From Pomphorhynchus laevis (lineage: Eukaryota > Acanthocephala > Palaeacanthocephala > Echinorhynchida > Pomphorhynchidae), in assembly GCA_012934845.2 (NCBI GenBank), contig WNNJ02000225.1, positions 1-64,000 on the forward strand: a DNA stretch of 64,000 nucleotides, written 5' to 3'. The translations under genes were made by a program, and so were the position numbers. Positions 1 through 12,800 of the stretch are shown here, in pieces. Position 1 is the first letter of the stretch; each line of letters starts with the position of its first letter. Below the pieces are notes generated by a model. The model was not told the DNA's origin, made no database searches, and saw only the letters and a program-made list of their open reading frames with translations.

Positions 1-262
1 TATATATTTATTATATAAATAAAATATTTATTATAAATATATTTATTATTTATTATATTTATTATTACGGAAATATAAACATTCGAATAAAATATTAAAC
101 ATTTTTTATTATTTTAAAATATTAAAATATTAAAATAATAAAATACAAACATTCATTTAAACGCTCTAACTCAGCGTATTTTCTTGCCAAAAAATCTATA
201 AACCTTTTGCAATAAACATCAAATTATCGAAATTATAAAATTATTTTTGACCTGAAACTTAC
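1..262. other. AT-rich intron or exon edge of the JIP gene, unresolved
   Basis: The first 160 bases are almost pure A/T with short TATTTATTA repeats. A short open stretch on the minus strand around 150-215 could be the next JIP exon, but no conserved residues settle the frame. Nothing else is visible. Confidence 0.4.
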
Positions 263-891
263 TTCATTGTTAATATCGCTGCCTTTACATTCAACGAAAA
301 CAGTGGTTTTGCATCTATCAACTTTGTCACAATCACTAAAACTCTAGACAAAATAATAATATTGACATTGACAATAACTTAGTTAGCTTAATCACCGTCC
401 ATCATGAGTTCCTAATAATATAGAATCAAAGTCTAACCGATATCCATCTAAATATCAAAACAGCAAAGAATTTGAATGAAAAAATACAAAATACATACCG
501 TCCAAAGTATTGGTTTTTACACTTAATTCCCGTTTGCAGAATTCACATTGACTGTAAAATTCGTTTCGCTTTGATGCATCTAAAATCCCTCAACTGAGTT
601 GGAAATAATTTCTTTTTATTTTAACTAACACGGTATTTGACAAATTGAACTGACTATGTAAGGTACTTCACAGTTGTAAAGTAATCGTAAAGGTTCATCT
701 TGAGAAACATCATTTGTATCTATAACGAGTATACGAGATGCTTGTTGATTGTTACTCTGTGCACCGGTAATCCAAATTTGAGATGGGTTCTGGAATAGGG
801 TGGAATGACCCCGGATTTGCTTAATGTGGTAAAATGAAGTTAAATGTTTTTCCATAGAAACTTGCTTTATGAAATTCTTTAACTCAAAGTC
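263..891 (-). CDS. MAPK8IP3: JIP3/4 homologue, exons 14-17 (start of beta-propeller)
   Basis: Exon 14 (891 or later, to 630) encodes NPSQIWITGAQSN and ASRILVIDTND, matching the RVWILTS...VVIIDAN strands that open the propeller in vertebrate JIP3. Exons 15 (579-499), 16 (447-396) and 17 (343-263) follow with small introns of 50-52 bp; exon 16 carries LLGTHDG and exon 17 KPLFSLNVKAAILTM, matching the LGAQNGWLYVHS and KKCLHSIKLKDSVLSL strands. Exon 15 (27 residues, four lysine/arginine clusters and two CxxC-like cysteines) has no obvious counterpart and may be a lineage insertion. Confidence 0.8.
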
Positions 892-3800
892 CTTATTAAA
901 GATCACGAATCACTAATCAAAGGCCAATATCAAACTTTTAAGTACAAAAATAAGTCATTGTATGTAAAGCGATATAATCTTCTGCTTATAGAAACTAGAA
1001 ATGCTAATTTAAAAACTAGAAATGCCAATTAACTAATTGATATTAAGAATTAAATATAATTAATATAAAATAATAATTAAAAATTATTATTAATTATAAT
1101 ATTAATAATTTTTTAATATTAATAATATTAAATATTAATATATTAATATTAATAATATTAATATTAATAATAATTTAATATTAATAATATTTTATAATAT
1201 AAATAATTCAAAACCACGGCTTCAAAACTGACGCATCGGTCAACGCGTTCTTATCCTGATCTAGCCATAAAGATGAAACGAGACATCAGTTTTGAAATCG
1301 CACGATCAGTTTCCGCATGCTTACGCTCGCCACGTTCCAGCTGTTCCAAACCTATTAATCTTATGACAACCCACCACAGCGAGTTTTGTGCTGTGCTCGA
1401 AGTCTAATTATGTCTTCTTCACTATGTCTGCGAATGCCGCGATCAAGTAGAAGACATCCAATCTTTCCCGACAATAAATCTCATTTATAGGCCCGTTTAC
1501 GGGAACCTAATTGCTGTAAAATTTACTTTCCTTTTTCAATAAAGTTATTATTCAAAAAAATATTAATAATTTTTTTATTATGATAATATTTTTTATGTAC
1601 AAACTTCGTTACCCTCAAATGGGCCGTAATGTTCGATAGCATTGTAAATATTAAATGAAAATCTGATTAAGTTGGTTAGTTTTTTTTCTCTCTCAAAATG
1701 ATAATTAATTACAATTAACAATAAATATAAAGACGTTAGCAATAAATATATGATAATAAATAAATAGAAGTTACAATAAATATATATAATATATTAATTA
1801 TAATATAATATTATAATATAATAATATGCTATAATATAATAATTATATTTATAGTTAATAAATATAAATAAATATATAATATTATTTAACGTTATCTAAT
1901 ATAAGCAATTTAATCGCAGTGTAACTTCAAATTGTATATTTGCATGTTTGTATAACGAATTGTGTTTAAAAAATACAATTCCTTATAAGAATACATAATA
2001 AATACTATAAATAATATTATATTAATATTATAATAATATTATAAATAATATTTATTACTACAATATATCTTTTATTATAATAAAAGATATAGCTATTCTA
2101 TTATTACATCTTGTCGCAGTACATTTAAATCATTACCTTTTTCGAAAGTGTATATAGGGAATTATTTTTTAAAAACCTCTTTATAAACACTTTTGAACAC
2201 TTAAATATTTGTATTTGTTTGAACAATTTTATGGTAGACCTTAATTAATCGCCGTCTACTGTTCACAGATAAACACAAAATTTTGCTAAATATGATAGTA
2301 ACGGTTATCTAAAAATCTAACCCAAATTATTTGTAAAATAAATATCGTCACTTCTTGATTTCAATTATAAAATCAAATAAAAAATAATAAGCGGTATACG
2401 GTCATGTCACAACATTATGCGGTAATGGACTAGAACTAATAAGATAACCAAAATATACGAAACACTGAATTTTGTCATTAGAATAAAAATATAATTTATT
2501 ATTAATACAATTTTATGCAATATAAATAATTAAAAATAACTTGAAATAAATAGTGATTGATTAATGTAGAGTAATATTGATTAACGTAGTATACTCGGAT
2601 ACACATGAATCACTTCGAAATGAAGTGATTCAATTTATTAGATTAATTTTGGATGGAATCTGAACGTAGTTAGAAATTTTTCGAATCGAAAATAATTATT
2701 TGAATTTACAAATATTCAACAATGAAACCAAATCCATTTATAAAATGGATTTAAGAAAATGGAGAGAAAACAAATTCGTTTTCAAGAAATAGTGTACCTC
2801 GATATTGGCCTTAGATAATATAGTTTTTCCGATGAACATAGGCGTAGCCATTTGTAAATCTTTTGGAATAAGCCAATCATTGTGTATGCTTTCTTCTTCA
2901 TTGCTATCGCTATAATATACGTCCAATATATTGATCAATTATCTAAAATAATACCAATGTTTTACGTTGTGATTTTTCTTTACTATATCAGCAGGTATTG
3001 ATTTAAACGCATCATTTGTCCGGTTCGTCTCAACTTCCGAAGTATTGGTTGTTAATAATGAAGATCCGAATAATGACGAGAAACTAAATATTTAAGTTTG
3101 AAGTTGAAATCATCGTAATCTCTAACATTAACTGTTGTACGTTAATAAAAGTATTTACATTTTGCAGATGCTATTGAATACGTCAATAAAATAAAAATAT
3201 GACATTAATATTTTATATGATTTTCATTTCAATTCAATGTTTTAATGATTAATTCTGTAATAAATGAAATATTAAAAAACCATTAATGCAAGACAAAACC
3301 ATTTACACAAATCTGATTACTCACAGGTTAAATATCTGAGTTCGCTTTCGAGTGGTTGAATGATTAATGAGTTTATTTTTACTCGATCGTAACATATCCT
3401 GCCATTTTATAGCATCCTCCAAATCCATTAATTTTTGTTTAAATAAATTCTTCTCAGTAATTAAGCGAGTAATATCAGCACGCGTAAATGATAGATTATT
3501 ATTCTGTTCGGCAATTTCCTAACAAAATAAAATAGTTACCAAATAATTATTTTAATATTATAGCAATCACAGTCTGTTGGCTTTTTGCACGTTCGGATTT
3601 TAACTCCACTTCAAGATCACATATTCTGTTATCTTTGCTTTTTAAGTTTAGCTCTGCGTCGTTAAGCTCACATTCTGTAATTTTTAATTTTCTAAAAATA
3701 AAAATAAATCAGTTGTGACATTATGTCGATATCTACTACATTAAGATCCAACGCTAAAATAATAATTTCGAAATAAATCATATTTCGTTGATTTAGTTGA

Positions 3801-6800
3801 CGTATTTTATACTACGTATAAATTAAAAATATAATAAATAATTAAATAATAATTAAATAATTATTATATAAGATTTTATATAATTTAAATTAAAATTTAA
3901 ATTAAAACAATCGTTTTGTATTAATTTAATTTACTAATTTTTATTAATTCATTCAGTGAGGAATTAAGCGATTCAATAGGTAATTGAGTAATACAATTAA
4001 ATAAGTTATAATTGACTAATTAAAAAAGTGGGTATTTCATTGGGTAATTGAGCGATTCAATGGGTAATACATAGTTTTAGTATTTTTAACAGAGGTTATA
4101 TTACTAGGAATACAGAGTAAACGGGTAAATATAAACTTGTTAGTAGAACAAATCAGATCAGATAACTGAGTCCACTAATATTATATTATATAAATTAAAA
4201 AGAAAAATAATCACTAATTATTAAAAATTATAAAAAAATACCGAAGATTAATTCTTACCTGTCATCGAATATGTAGAAATAAAGTATTTAATAATATTTG
4301 TGTAATTTATACTTCTCGATTATAAGAAAAAGAAAATTAATAAACTAATATTATATTATATAAATTAAAAAGAAAGATAATTACTAATTATTAATAATTA
4401 TATAAAAAATACTAAAGATTACTTCAATATTGCTACCTGTCATCGAATATGTAAGAATAATTAAAATTTAATAATTAAGAATTATTTATTACGTCAATAA
4501 TAAGAATATTATTTACAACAAATTTTAATAATCGTTATTAATAAATGTTGATAAATATTAATTAAGTTATTAAATAAATTTAAATAAAATATTAATAAAA
4601 TAGTTTGTGTATTTATAAAATATTCATTAGTTCTTGTAATAATTAATTTGCGTTAATTAATTAATCATTAATTAATGATTTAAGTGATTAATTAATAGAC
4701 AATCTACTTTATAAAGTTTGCCATTTAAGAACTGTTCTTCTTCGTACTGAAATTAGTATTCTCCTTCCTTTTCAAATTTAAAAATCTTAATAAGTTGATG
4801 CACACTATAGGGTCGTTTAAGAAAGCTAGATTGGAAAACCAAACGACATAGATTCTCAATTCTATTAATTTCTTCATTTAACCGTAAGACCGGATAATAC
4901 GAATTAATGATTTGCTTGTAGATTTGAAAATAAGGTGTACGCCTACAATTTTCTTTTGTAATATTACAGATGGAAAACGAAAGTCCGGACATATTTGAGG
5001 TTCTAGACGAACGACAGTGGAGCAGTGAACATTTCGACGACGCAATTATCGACGAAATCGACTGCAGAGAGATATTTGGTCAGTATATGTAACGAGCTTG
5101 CACAGTTGATTAAAATAATCAGTAAAATTAGAATGGGATTTGCTAGAAAGTGAATAGATCGCAATCAAACATAATCAGTTCAGGTGCATTTCGACAGTTT
5201 GTTTATGTTTAAACAGTTTCCGTTTATCTAGACAATCTACTTTCTTGTTGACTACCATTTATAAAGTTTGCAATTTAAGAATAGATCTTCTTTGTATTAG
5301 TATCCTCCTTCCTTTTCAAATTTAAAAATCTTAATAAGATATCTAAACGTTTTTACTCTTATCGAAAAAACGTTACTGGTAAAATGTGTATTTAAAATGA
5401 GTCAGGATTAATAACTATTAATTGTTTAATACTAGATAATCAGATCAGATAATAAAGTCTAGGTATATTAAATTATTTACAAATTAAACATAACGATAAA
5501 TAAAAATAAAATAATAAATAATAAAATAATAAATAATTTTATATAAGAATGTTATATAAATTTTATATAATTTAATATAAATTATTATATATAATTTATA
5601 TTATTTATATAATCAAAATTTAATAATTAGATAATAAATAATTAAAAATAATCAAAGTATATTAAAAAATATAAATTTACGATAATAGTCAATTGTTATT
5701 AATTAACTAATAAATAACATACAATGTATTCGAATAAGGAATAGATGTTATCAGGATGAACTGATAATTAATCAGGTTTCAACCCTTATTCCTCGACTCA
5801 GCATAGCTGCGGGTGTAAATACACGCTAATGATGCATTTTATTAGATAAAAAGAACATTTTAAATGTTCTTATACGATCATTTGCCAAAATTTATCCGAA
5901 TTAAAATAATGAAGTAAAGAGGTATATCCAAATTTACTTCAATTGTAGTAAATTAGCATTTTTAAATTTACATGTATACGAACGAGAAAATGCAATTTAT
6001 ACCTCTGACCACGAAAGTAGATTGCTCAAATTAACATTAAAAAGTACTTAAATTACAACTAATTGACATTAAATCGCAAAGTCATCTAGCATTTATTATA
6101 GGCTGCCTGTATTAGAAGCCACAAATATGTCGCTTGCAAAAAGCAGGTCACGATTAAAAAACATTTTAGTAAAATATTGATGTCTAGATATTCTTATCAT
6201 GCATATTGTGAATAGAATAAGGACAACGGCAAATCTCGGAAAACTTATTATTCGGTTACAGTACTAATGCCATTTTAAAAGCCAATTTTCGACAAATGGA
6301 CATGTTTCGATATTCTGTTCATGTACATTATAAATAGAATAGAGATGCAATATAAAATACTAATTTTATAAACTAATAATAGCTCCCGAAAAGCTATCAA
6401 AACATATGGTTCAGAATATGGAAGTAACCGATGATAAAAAAATCAAACTCTCCAACTGAAAGTTTATTTTCAGATTCCCAATTAGGTAAGTACATAATTC
6501 TTAAGCATTTGAGAATAAAGAAGTGGATAAAGTCACGAGTTACATGACAAATAGCAGAATTCGAAATGTTTTACTGTTCATAGATTATCGGCACTGAGAT
6601 GTATCTGGTGCAACTTGATGCGATAACGAAAAATTGTTCAATGCTTATACAAGGATTAAAAACCGGAACGAAATTATTAAAAATAATAATTAAAAAAATA
6701 TTAATAATATTATTTTAATAATCATTAAACTAATACAGGGAAACTGATTATAGGCATAATGACTACAAACCTTCCAACAATCAAGCAGTGACTTGTCAAT

Positions 6801-9800
6801 GGTTCATTTAAATTAGTGAAATTACAATAAGGAATTAATTTTAAAACATATAATACGTTTTAATACATTTTTATATATTAATTGATAATAAAATTAAAAT
6901 ATTATTTACAGATATACTTTTGAAAATATTCTTTACATATGTGTGTAAAAATACAGCAATAAAGTAATTATATGATTAAAATATAGTACATTTATTTAAA
7001 ATGAACTTACCCGGTGACCTCATTCAGTTGTTCAAGCAGGTCGTCTTTAAGGACATTAAGGGCGTTTCTATTAAAATACAATTTAGTTTTAATCGTATTC
7101 CAAATATTTCAATTTAATAAAAATAAAATTTAAAACATTCACATAAAAGCGCTAAAATCAATAGAAAAACTTAGGAATTTATTAATAAAATGCTTCAATT
7201 AAATGTTTAAATGAAATACATAATCAAGTACTAATTTAATTTAAATTACTTAGTTGCCAGTAAATCGTTGTTTTCGTTGATTAGCTTCTCCACTTCTTTT
7301 GTCATACCTACATCGAAACTCATAATTGAAAAAATTATTCGCTTACTACATACCGAAGAAGCTTGATGTTACTAAAAATACAATCAAATAGAGACAGCTT
7401 AAGTCACAAAATACTTACTTCCAGTGTCGCCGGTTGAATCGCATACAGACGTATCATCAGCAAGAGAGCAAAGTCTATAAAATAAAATAATATTATAAGA
7501 GACCTAGCTATCATGAAAAACAAACTCATTGTCATCTTCTGAATTCCTAACTTCAGCAAAATCAAAATCTAAACAAAAATAAATTTAAAATAGCAGAGCA
7601 AACACAGTAGAGAACATGTAGCATATGATACGATAAAATATTAAAATGACGTATTCTGAGAAAATAGAAAATATATTAAAATTAATATATTATACTATAT
7701 ATTATATATTACATACAATATATAATTATATTATAATATTCAATGCATATTTTTATAAATTATATTTTCAATATTAAATATATTTTATCATTAAGTGATA
7801 ATATACTTTGCAAACCACTAGACAAAGCTTGAAGAAAATAAATAAATTCTATTTAATAAAAATATAACTTTTTATAATAAATAAAACATATTTATAAGAA
7901 TATATAGACGAAATAAATGATGTTTATGCTGCATCCAAATGTTCTCACAAAAATGCCAGTTATGCTTGGTGCATCACCAAACAAAAATATTCCTAATAAA
8001 AATATTAATGCAGCGTTTTTTATTTTCCCGTTAACGCCTGTCGGCTTCGGGTAACACAAAAGCCCTTAAACAGAAACAGTAGCATAGTAACAGAAACAGT
8101 AGCATAGTAATCAACATAATCAAACAAAATAAATGTAGCCACATTGCGTATAAAAACTGTAATGTTAGTACAATGTAATGCATAAGCTAATCACAAGTAC
8201 AACTGACCCTTGTCAATAAGTTTTAATGGCAAAGAGGATAAGTATGGACACTTAAAAACATGTAGCAGAGAAGAGCAAGATAATGAGCAAAATCGACAAT
8301 AACAGCTGGAAGTGCGAGAGTGGAAAGGAAGCCGAATAATGCAAAATTTTGAATGATAGCCATCTAATGATAGACGCCAGATAAGCGGACGTTTGTGATA
8401 GTTTGGGTTCCTCCAAGTTGATTGTGTGTAAACAGGGGAACATAATATATCAGGATCTAATCTACTGACTTTGGAATCAAAGAGATATCGGTTTTCTAAA
8501 TAAGCATCTGTCGAGTCAAGATGTAAATCATTTAATATTTTTACTGACAAGGGTGTTGATCTACTAAGGACGGCCACAGCCGTAGAGGAAGCTTTGGGCG
8601 AGACCCCTACCACTCACTTTAGGAATCGCCAGAAACATTTGTCAATTATCTGAAAATCCGTTGGTAACAAATCGGTCCAGAAACATTTAATTCCATAACT
8701 CAAAATAGGTAGCAGCATTATGTTAAAGTAACTAACCGCACCCTCAAACGAAAGTAATCCAAGTTTAGAAGCAGCATTCGTAGATTTCAATACTTTTGCA
8801 GATTGTTTCAATAGATGCGCTTTGAATGACCATCGCGAGCTAAGCAAAAATCCAAGATACTTATATGTTGGTACGAACTCTAAAATATTGTCCTTGATAT
8901 ACAGCACGTCATCACGACGACAAGGTCCACCTTTTCTGAATTTAATAATTTTGGATTTTTCTGTATTAATAATGAGTCCATTAGTTTCGCAATAATTTAA
9001 CAGAGCTGAAATCGCCAATTGAGCGTTATCCTTATTTAATGTTATCAAGGCTAAATCATCCTCATACAATATAGTTGTAACATCTGATACTGATGAACGA
9101 ATAAAATTTGGAAGGTCCAACAAAAAAAGAGAATAATAACGGGCTAAGCGGATCTCCCTGTTGTACTCCACGAGTGATGGTAAATACTTCGGAGTAATTC
9201 ATGCCGTCAAAAATTCGTAATGAACTAGGCGCTAGGATCCTTTCGAGAAGTAATAGAAAATCACCATGAACATTCACTTCTTTATGAAGCTTTGACAAAA
9301 GCAACGCTCTGTCTATAGAATCAAAGGCCTTAGCAAAATCGATAAACACAGCGTACAAGGAGGAGTGCTGACGTATAGTATCCAGAACCTTTGACCTTCG
9401 AATTTGAAGAGCACTCAGTGTCGAATAACCTCTACGGAACCCATGTTGTTCAGATGGTAACAAATCACTGCTAAACCGAAGCAAACGCAACGCCATTAAA
9501 TTCGATAAAACTTTATATGCATGATTAAGTAGCGCTATTCCCCTGTACGAGTCTTTACAGGAAGGGTCCCCTGAACCCTTGTAGATTACTTTAATTATGC
9601 CATCACGCCAACCAAGTGGGATAGGGTGGCCTCTAAGTATAGCATTAAAGAAAAATAGCCAATAGTCCGAAACTAAGCCGAAGGTCTGTCTCATGTGTTC
9701 CACACACAATTGGTCTATTCCCGCTGCTTTACAGGAGGACATCTTGAATAGACATAACTCAATTTCGTCTAAGTCAAAACTAAGATTAAGATGATTTTGG

Positions 9801-12800
9801 TCAATTAGATGGCAATAAAGAACACAATCCTTAGAATTAAAAGACGAAAGATTAGTTGAAGCTAGAATATTCACAAAATGTTGACGCCACTGTTCCAAAG
9901 GAATTTGAGAAGCAAGTTTACATGATCTAGAGTGTAAAAGCCACGGAGCATTTTCTGCTCTGGAAAGCAGTCTTCGCTCTTTTGCTAATAAGTTCTCCAA
10001 CTTAAACTTTTTCACACCATTCAAATAAAGCCTACGTAAGTATACGAAATCTGAGTTGGAGAGTGCAAATTCATTTGACTTGTAGAATGAAAGTAGAAGT
10101 TTCTGCAATCGTCTCAAATTATCCGGCATTCTAAACGAACTACGAGAAACGGGATTTTTAATCTCACATGAAGATAAAAGTGTGTTGCAAAGTAAAGAGT
10201 AACTGTGAGAAATGTGTCCTTTACTCAAAAGACGCTTAGAATTCTCCAAATTATAGAGGTCAAGAGCTTCAAATGAGATTTTCCTACTGACGGCTTGAAC
10301 ATATTGGTAAGTACTACGGTTTGTCACAAAGCCCTCTAGAATACATATTACTGGCTTATGTTTGCGACGTAGCGCCCAAGTAGAATCAAAATCTAGACGC
10401 ACGTTCTGTATCCCAAAATTTGCAAAGATTAAATCAAGACAACTTCTAGACTGTCCAAATTCATATGTCCAGCCTTCAATGGGAGCAAAAATGGTTAAAT
10501 CGTGAGACACAAAGAACTTTTTCAATAAATCAAGTTTTTGAGCGGAGCGACTAAGATTGGCGTTAAAGTCACCAGCAATAACGATAGGTTTATGATATGA
10601 AACATCTACAAGAAGTTCAGACAACTCACCGATAATATCACATGCATTCAAGGAAGGACTGAAATAACAAGCAATTATTACCAAATTTGACGAATTAAGA
10701 TAAATCGCGTTTTTCGTAGTCTTAAAAGACTCAACAGTTTATTGACGGCCAAAAATACACCTCCACGCGGTCGACCGCGATCGCCTAGAGTAGCTAAAAT
10801 TTCAAAAGTATAAAATGAGTTTAATGTAATAGGAGAGGTAGCGAAAGTTTCCAAAAGTACTATGATGTCACAAGATAAAAGGTAATCACTAAATCCTTCT
10901 TTTAAAAGTGTTTCTATACCTTCTACATTAAACAGCAGAAAACGACGTAGATCAATAAAATCGGATTCAGACTCTACAAATGGAGAATTTGTGATGATAT
11001 TTGAGATGATAGCAGTAGGCTATTATATATTAATAAAAATATTAATATAAAATATATTATAAATTAATTGTTTACTCGTAGGGGATTATTTATTAGTGGA
11101 GAGTGAAGTAAAATATTTATTTAATCGAATTTTCAATAGCCTACTGCTATCATCTTTAGGAGTAAATTTTACAAAATATTTTTACATAACATTTTTTACA
11201 AAAATTTTTACAAAATAAATATTTTGTAACATTTACTACTGAAGATGATAGCAGTAGGCTATTGAAAATTCGATTGAATAAATATTTTACTTCACTCACT
11301 CCACTAATAAATAACAAAATATATTTAAATAAATATGCACACCTTGAATGTGAGGTTATTTATCAAGCATACGCTTACGAAGGTCTACAAAAGAGAATGT
11401 TATGAATTGTGTGCAAATTTTACACTGGAAATCGTGTGTACATACAAGTAGGTATTTATTTGTCAAAATATATTTTAAAATATAATTATTGTTTTAAATT
11501 AAAATACAAAATGTAAATATTAATTAGATTGCTAAATGAATATTCAATCGAGTAAGCTAGCGTTTAACGTATAAGCATTTAAGAAAATAACTTAAAAAGC
11601 ATGTAAATCTTAGAAGCTTTGATACATTAAGTCGATAACATATATCAATAAACATCGAAAAGAATGCCGTCGATCTATGAAGTAAACTGTTAAAGCAATT
11701 TAGGAAGTGGCTGTAAACACTTTATGATATAGCAAATCGCGGTAAAATGACAATCGCAAAAGGTGGCAATAATCGTTAGGCAATAAGCTAAAGCTAATAG
11801 CAGCCATTGACCACCTTCAAATTGCGTATCCAAAGCTGCCATTTCCCAAAATGGATTATGAATATTAACAGTCTGTATTTTGTTACCCTGGGAACAACCA
11901 GTTGTAACGGCACCTGGAATATTATTTGGCAACGAGTTATTTCGGAACATTTCTTCGTTTATATCTCAACATTCTCAATTTAATTATATAAGCAAAGCAA
12001 ATAAGTTTAATACCTCTTGACGATGCGGAACTATCTAGATAATTTGAACTTTCAGTTGAATAAGAAAATTGCCGTCTATTTCTAAAATCGAACAAAAAAA
12101 TTACGACATGTAGGAGCAAGTATATATTTAGAATTAGTAAAAATGCTAGTGATATAAAATTTTATGCATTATAATCTGTAGATATGCATCCAACTTTTTA
12201 TCTTATGTAAAAGAAATAGTTTAATAAATCCACATAACGAAACTTTGTAGCCAAAACAACATATTTAATCAATCCAATCAAAACAGTACGGATTTTCAAT
12301 AATTAAAAGAATCTATTCAAAAATTAATAATAATCAAATTATACTTAAATAATAACAACGTTTATCGCAATCATTATTTAATTAATAATTAAAAATTATT
12401 ATAATATTTTTTTAAAATGATTAAAAAAATCATTTTAATGATTTATTAATTAAAAATAATTAATTAAATTAATTAAATAATAAAATGATAAACAGTTAAT
12501 CAATTATAATTAATAATTAATAGTTTACTTGTAATTATTTAATTTAAATTATTTTATTATTAAATTAAATACAAATATGAAATTTTCGAAACGCTACCAA
12601 GTGTTATTTTCAAGTATAAGAATACCATCTGTATAAGATGGTATCGTTTAAGACGATTGGCAAATTCTGGCAATGAAAAATTTATACTTTATAATTTAAA
12701 ATGAGCGTTGGCATCAAACTTAAGTTTTCAATATTTAGACTCAACGAAATATTCTTTGCATCAATAAGCGAACAATAGAACTGTAGAAAGCGAACAATTA

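Noticed and set aside
4753-4992. 79-codon minus-strand frame as a gene
   Set aside because: No domain; its end lies in a direct repeat and its start overlaps the plus-strand exon antisense. Kept only as a note under the repeat.
6472-6500. Micro-exon of about 12 bases on the plus strand
   Set aside because: Acceptor and donor look good, but the peptide does not fit the CIAO2 family and nothing else supports it.
8252-8443. Second open frame within the LINE-A C-terminal region
   Set aside because: It is in another frame of the same LINE sequence and lacks the cysteine finger.
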